From contig DAOUAJ010000039.1 of assembly GCA_034433615.1 (NCBI GenBank), positions 1 through 17,171 of the forward strand: a stretch of DNA of 17,171 bases, written 5' to 3'. Origin of the DNA: DAOUAJ01 sp034433615. Its GTDB lineage: Bacteria > Chloroflexota > Anaerolineae > DUEN01. Shown here piece after piece: positions 14,724-17,171 of this stretch; position 1 is the stretch's first letter; the number at the start of each line of letters is the position of its first letter. The notes beneath the pieces were generated by a model. The model had not been told where the DNA came from, searched no databases, and worked only from the letters and a program-made list of their open reading frames with translations. Made by a program: the position numbers and the translations under genes.

Positions 14724-15053
14724 TCACGGCACCGCCAGCGCTAACTTCAGGCGGGCTTGCACTTCTTGCCAGTCGCGGTTGGAGAGATGTCCGATGACTC
14801 TCACAGCAGACGCCGCGTATGTTCCCACATAGGCGCGGAAGGCGGAGGGAGCGTGCAGCCCTGCCGCTGACCAGTCTTGCAGCACGTAGTCGGTCGGTGT
14901 TGCCGCCGCGCCGAGTTGGGTGGTCAAGACGCCCAGCATCACGTCAGGATGATGGGCGTGATAGAGGTCGGAAGATAACACGACCGCAGGGCGTCGCTTC
15001 ATACCTGTTGCTCCCACGAAGTCTGCCACGACCACATCACCCGGTTGCAGCAT
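14724..15053 (-). CDS. MazF/PemK-family toxin
   Basis: A 109-residue protein with the MazF/PemK signature: 'MLQPGDVVVADF' first strand, 'KRRPAVVLSSD' (19-29), and a C-terminal 'AGLHAPSAFRAYVGT' followed by 'IGHLSNRDWQEVQARLKLAL'. MazF proteins are small sequence-specific mRNA endoribonucleases with an SH3-like barrel. ATG 15053 is chosen because it starts the conserved barrel; a longer frame only reads through the antitoxin gene in another frame. It overlaps the antitoxin by 17 bases, the usual order being antitoxin first. The family call is good; target sequence unknown. Confidence 0.87.
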   Translation of the reverse strand: MLQPGDVVVADFVGATGMKRRPAVVLSSDLYHAHHPDVMLGVLTTQLGAAATPTDYVLQDWSAAGLHAPSAFRAYVGTYAASAVRVIGHLSNRDWQEVQARLKLALAVP

Positions 15054-15264
15054 CTTGCTCCTCTTCTTCCAGCCTCTGCGTAATGTAAGCCCATGACGCG
15101 GCAGCGAAGTCGCGGTAATCCTCCTCCGTCCATTCCTCGCTGTAGTCCACCACCGCCCGCGGCGGGATGTCATTGAGAATCAGCGTCGCCAACTTGAACC
15201 GCTCCGGCGGCGGCAGGGACTTGACGATCTCATTGTAAATCGTTTCTGCCGTTGCCTGTACCAT
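15037..15264 (-). CDS. Antitoxin partner of the MazF-like toxin
   Basis: A 75-residue acidic protein ('PERFKLATLILNDIPPRAVV', 'SEEWTEEDYRDFAAASWAYI', then a Glu-rich tail). It has no obvious DNA-binding AbrB or RHH motif at its N-terminus, but size, charge and the 17-base overlap with the toxin fit a MazE-position antitoxin. The start is the ATG at 15264, with GGGGGTG a short way upstream. A start at 15336 would run through the end of the methyltransferase remnant and is rejected. Confidence 0.75.
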   Translation of the reverse strand: MVQATAETIYNEIVKSLPPPERFKLATLILNDIPPRAVVDYSEEWTEEDYRDFAAASWAYITQRLEEEEQDAATG

Positions 15265-15302
15265 TGTGTTGTTCACCCCCAAACGTAATGCGCTCCAACG
15301 TT

Positions 15303-15580
15303 CTACCACCAAATCAACGGCTTGACCCGTTCCCACGGCGGATTAGCGAGATCCACCCGCTCGCCGTCCTCGAACTTCACGGTATCCGCCGTGATGCGCC
15401 GGATCCACTTGCCGGTGAGGCAGGAAAGGGTCTCAGCCAGGTCAATGCTCGCGTAGAATCTGTTCAAACTCACGCGCACTTCTTCATTTCTTGGTATCCA
15501 CCTCCACTGCCTCCAGCATCTTCAGGTCGCGCAGGAAGACATACTGGTTGTAAGGATCTTCGCAGGGGTTATTGTTCAAC
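15303..15580 (-). pseudogene. C-terminal remnant of a type III DNA methyltransferase (Mod), frameshifted
   Basis: The minus strand reads 'EDPYNQYVFLRDLKMLEAVE' and then, in another frame, 'EEVRVSLNRFYASIDLAE', 'TLSCLTGKWIRRI', 'KFEDGERVDLANPPWE' and 'RVKPLIWW' before a TAG at 15305-15303. The closing 'SIDLAETLS...FEDG.RV...W..VKPLIWW' is, as I recall, the end of type III (Mod) adenine methyltransferases. The catalytic DPPY and AdoMet motifs lie in the missing N-terminal part. The shift is near 15485-15495. It stops 38 bases before the antitoxin start. The coding signal is clear; the family name is by memory. Confidence 0.55.
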
Positions 15581-15587
15581 CCCTGCG
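15561..15587 (-). terminator. Perfect hairpin between SH3 gene and methyltransferase remnant
   Basis: cgcaggggtt (15561-15570) and aacccctgcg (15578-15587) form a 10-bp perfect stem with a 7-base loop, 34 bases after the SH3-protein stop on the same strand. No T-run follows, but position and strength suit a message end for that gene. It also marks where the methyltransferase similarity stops. Confidence 0.55.
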
Positions 15588-15620
15588 GGAAAGAGCGAGC
15601 GGCCGGCTAGTCGGCTGGAG

Positions 15621-16547
15621 CTAACGCTTGAGCCATTCGACCAAAAAGACCCGTGTTTCGCCGGACACGGTAAAGGTCTGATCGGGGCCAGCCGGCTGGC
15701 CACCCGAATCCAGCAACTGGACGGTATATTGCCCGGCGCTATAGTTGAAGATCTCGATTTTGGCGTTGTAACGGAATTCGCTGCCCAGGCCGGGATCGCC
15801 TGTGCGGAAGGTGCTTTCAGTGATTGCTTCGGCTACTGTGGCCCCACCTCGCAGGATGCGCAGCTTGTATCCGCCAAAAGCCTGAGTCCGGTTCTGGTTG
15901 AACACCCGTCCCCAGACCGTCACCAGATTGTTGGTGGTGGTACGCGGCTCCACCCCTGTGGCGTTGAACGCGTACTGGGGCGCGGGAGTGGGGGTAGGCG
16001 GTGGCGGCGTTGTCGGGCGTGGGCGCGGGGTGGGAGGCGGCGGCGGGATGCGTTCCGCCACGCTCACGGTGTCCACAGCCCCCCGCGCGCGCACGATTTG
16101 CCCGTAGATCCAGGCGCGCTGATTGCCCACGCAGCAGATCTCCCACCAATCGCCGGCCGGGTTCTTGCCCGTGATCGTGAAGGTCTGTCCGGCCTGCGCC
16201 TTTCCCATTGCCGGGTAATTGGTGCCGGGGCCGGCACGCAGGTTGACGATATCCTCGCTGACCACCACAAACGGGGTGGGGATGGGTGTGGGAGTAGGGG
16301 GCTCCGGTGTCGGTGTCGGCGGCTCCGGCGTCGGTGTCGGCTGCTCCTGTTGTGCAGCCACCTGGGGCACAGGCTGCATCTCTGTCAGTTCCGGCGTCAC
16401 AGGCGTGGGCGTAAAGGTAGGACGCGGAGTGCGCGTGGGCGTGGGCACAGGTCGCGGACGGGCAATGAGCCCACCCAGCGAGCAGCCCAATGTGGTGAGC
16501 AATGCAACGACGATCAACATCACCGTCCAACTGGTACGATCACGCAT
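15621..16547 (-). CDS. Secreted SH3b-domain protein, probable lipoprotein, with PT-rich linkers
   Basis: A 308-residue exported protein. The N-terminus 'MRDRTSWTVMLIVVALLTTLGC' is a signal sequence ending in a lipobox-like TLGC (C22; Leu at -2 is not ideal). A Pro/Thr linker follows (about 30-92), then an SH3b (bacterial SH3) domain at about 95-155 ('VNLRAGPGTNYPAMGKAQAG...WWEI...AWIYGQIV'), a second Pro-rich linker (about 168-190) and a C-terminal beta-rich domain (about 200-308, 'TTNNLVTVWGRVFN...GYKLRILRGG'). SH3b domains often bind cell-wall or surface glycans, so a role at the cell envelope is inferred. The ATG at 16547 has AGGAGAG 4 bases upstream. The C-terminal domain is paralogous to the protein at 16701-17171. 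Confidence 0.8.
   Translation of the reverse strand: MRDRTSWTVMLIVVALLTTLGCSLGGLIARPRPVPTPTRTPRPTFTPTPVTPELTEMQPVPQVAAQQEQPTPTPEPPTPTPEPPTPTPIPTPFVVVSEDIVNLRAGPGTNYPAMGKAQAGQTFTITGKNPAGDWWEICCVGNQRAWIYGQIVRARGAVDTVSVAERIPPPPPTPRPRPTTPPPPTPTPAPQYAFNATGVEPRTTTNNLVTVWGRVFNQNRTQAFGGYKLRILRGGATVAEAITESTFRTGDPGLGSEFRYNAKIEIFNYSAGQYTVQLLDSGGQPAGPDQTFTVSGETRVFLVEWLKR
16300..16341 (-). repeat. 21-bp tandem repeat coding for PEPPTPT
   Basis: Two copies of a 21-bp unit (16300-16320 and 16321-16341; 20 of 21 bases identical) in the first linker of the SH3b protein. They keep the reading frame, so copy number could vary without breaking the protein. Confidence 0.7.
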
Positions 16548-16593
16548 CTTACTCTCCTGCTGTGCTCGTTATAGAGATGACCGTTCAAATAGC

Positions 16594-16665
16594 GCGGTTA
16601 GAAACCGCACCTACGCCTTGCGAAATCGCCTTACGGCGACTCAAACCAGCCTGTAAAGGCGGGCT
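16594..16665. repeat. Cluster of three small hairpins between the two surface-protein genes
   Basis: GCGGTT/AACCGC (16594-16608), TCGCC/GGCGA (16626-16639) and AGCC/GGCT with inner GCC/GGC (16648-16665). They fill the 153-base gap between two paralogous minus-strand genes. They look like REP-type intergenic repeats or a composite terminator of the upstream gene; no promoter was recognised here. Confidence 0.45.
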
Positions 16666-16700
16666 TTGTATATCGTAGTCGCCAGACTTTCTGCTATCTC

Positions 16701-17171
16701 TTAGAACAAGCGGATGTAAGCAATATAGACGACCAGATTATTTTGGGCGGCACCGCGGGTCGTGAACTTGCGCTCTGGCGACAGCTTATGGCCTGCCGCG
16801 TCCGTCAGATAGATCTCCCAGTCAAACTGCCCTGGGTTTTTTAACTCATACTTCAAGTTATACTTGAAGGATCCCTCGCCGGGGGGGGTCACGCTCGTCT
16901 CACCTTGCGACGTCACGTCCGTGCTGACGTCCACGCCATCACGCAGCACCTTCAGCCGGTAACCAGGCAGTGAACGCTCGCTGCCTGGCTTTCCCTCGTA
17001 CACCCAAACCCAGATGGTGAGCAACGGGTTGGTGGTGGGAAAGGGGAACTCGGGGCCACGCGCGATGTCGAAGGGAGGGATCGGAGTGGGAGTCAACGTC
17101 GGCGTCGGCGTCTCGGTTGCGGTGGGTGTAATCGTGGGGGTCGGCGGCTCCGGCAGAACAGGTACGTAGAC
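16701..17171 (-). CDS. Secreted PT-rich protein, paralog of the SH3b protein C-terminal domain (5' end beyond window)
   Basis: Only the last 156 codons are in the window; the frame is open to base 17171. It begins with a Pro/Thr linker ('PEPPTPTITPTATETPTPTL') and continues into a beta-rich domain ('TTNPLLTIWVWVYE...LPGYRLKVLRDG', 'FKYNLKYELKNPGQFDWEIYL', end 'NNLVVYIAYIRLF'). This aligns along its length with the C-terminal domain of the SH3b protein at 15621-16547. The missing N-terminus probably holds a signal sequence and perhaps an SH3b domain. The two genes are in tandem and likely arose by duplication. Confidence 0.72.
   Translation of the reverse strand, partial: VYVPVLPEPPTPTITPTATETPTPTLTPTPIPPFDIARGPEFPFPTTNPLLTIWVWVYEGKPGSERSLPGYRLKVLRDGVDVSTDVTSQGETSVTPPGEGSFKYNLKYELKNPGQFDWEIYLTDAAGHKLSPERKFTTRGAAQNNLVVYIAYIRLF

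Noticed and set aside
16261..16460. Possible CRISPR-like or satellite array
   Set aside because: The repeats are in-frame PT codon repeats of a secreted protein linker, with no spacers.
15252..16574. Plus-strand frame of 440 codons
   Set aside because: It crosses the antisense of the antitoxin start, the methyltransferase remnant and the SH3b gene; its Gly/Arg-rich repeats are the complement of PT-rich linkers.

Overview
The window looks like part of a chromosome from an uncultured Chloroflexota bacterium, probably Anaerolineae-like. This is inferred from the high G+C, the Pro/Thr-rich secreted proteins with PTPTP linkers, a GT-C glycosyltransferase carrying beta-sandwich repeats, and the mix of formate dehydrogenase, PrkA and many toxin-antitoxin genes. 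No rRNA or tRNA gene and no CRISPR array was seen, so the taxonomic call is weak.

Layout. (1) 1-1240 is an accessory island: an overlapping DUF433/DUF5615 toxin-antitoxin pair, then a strong promoter leading into the stump of a RelE/ParE-type toxin and a terminator, the stump lying between copies of a 20-bp near-identical direct repeat. (2) 1272-7317 (+) is a tight operon for a soluble NAD(P)-linked formate dehydrogenase: a NuoE-type subunit with an extra N-terminal [2Fe-2S] domain, a NuoF-type flavoprotein, and a fused NuoG/FdhA catalytic subunit with Cys at the Sec position. A UroD-family protein is the fourth gene. A zinc-ribbon Nudix hydrolase follows. (3) 7895-10944 (-) holds an AmiS/UreI-like membrane protein, a PrkA-type AAA+ kinase and a coiled-coil protein translationally coupled to PrkA. 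A large palindrome sits in the prkA leader. (4) 10945-11458 has no intact protein gene. It contains a minus-strand sigma70-type promoter followed by about 200 nt able to fold like an IS200/IS605-associated omegaRNA (HEARO-like), and a frameshifted copy of the coiled-coil gene. (5) 11459-14371 (-) is a large GT39-family membrane glycosyltransferase with three C-terminal beta-sandwich repeats. (6) 14490-15587 (-) is a MazEF-like toxin-antitoxin pair between what look like remnants of the two genes of a type III restriction-modification system. (7) 15621-17171 (-) carries two paralogous secreted proteins, one with an SH3b domain and one cut by the window edge.

The formate dehydrogenase operon is a coherent metabolic unit moving electrons from formate through a molybdenum/tungsten site and a chain of Fe-S clusters to FMN and NAD(P). 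Most of the rest is defence, mobile or cell-surface material. The most unusual signal is the stand-alone omegaRNA-like transcript at 11065-11298, with its own promoter, a guide-sized 5' segment and no nuclease gene beside it.
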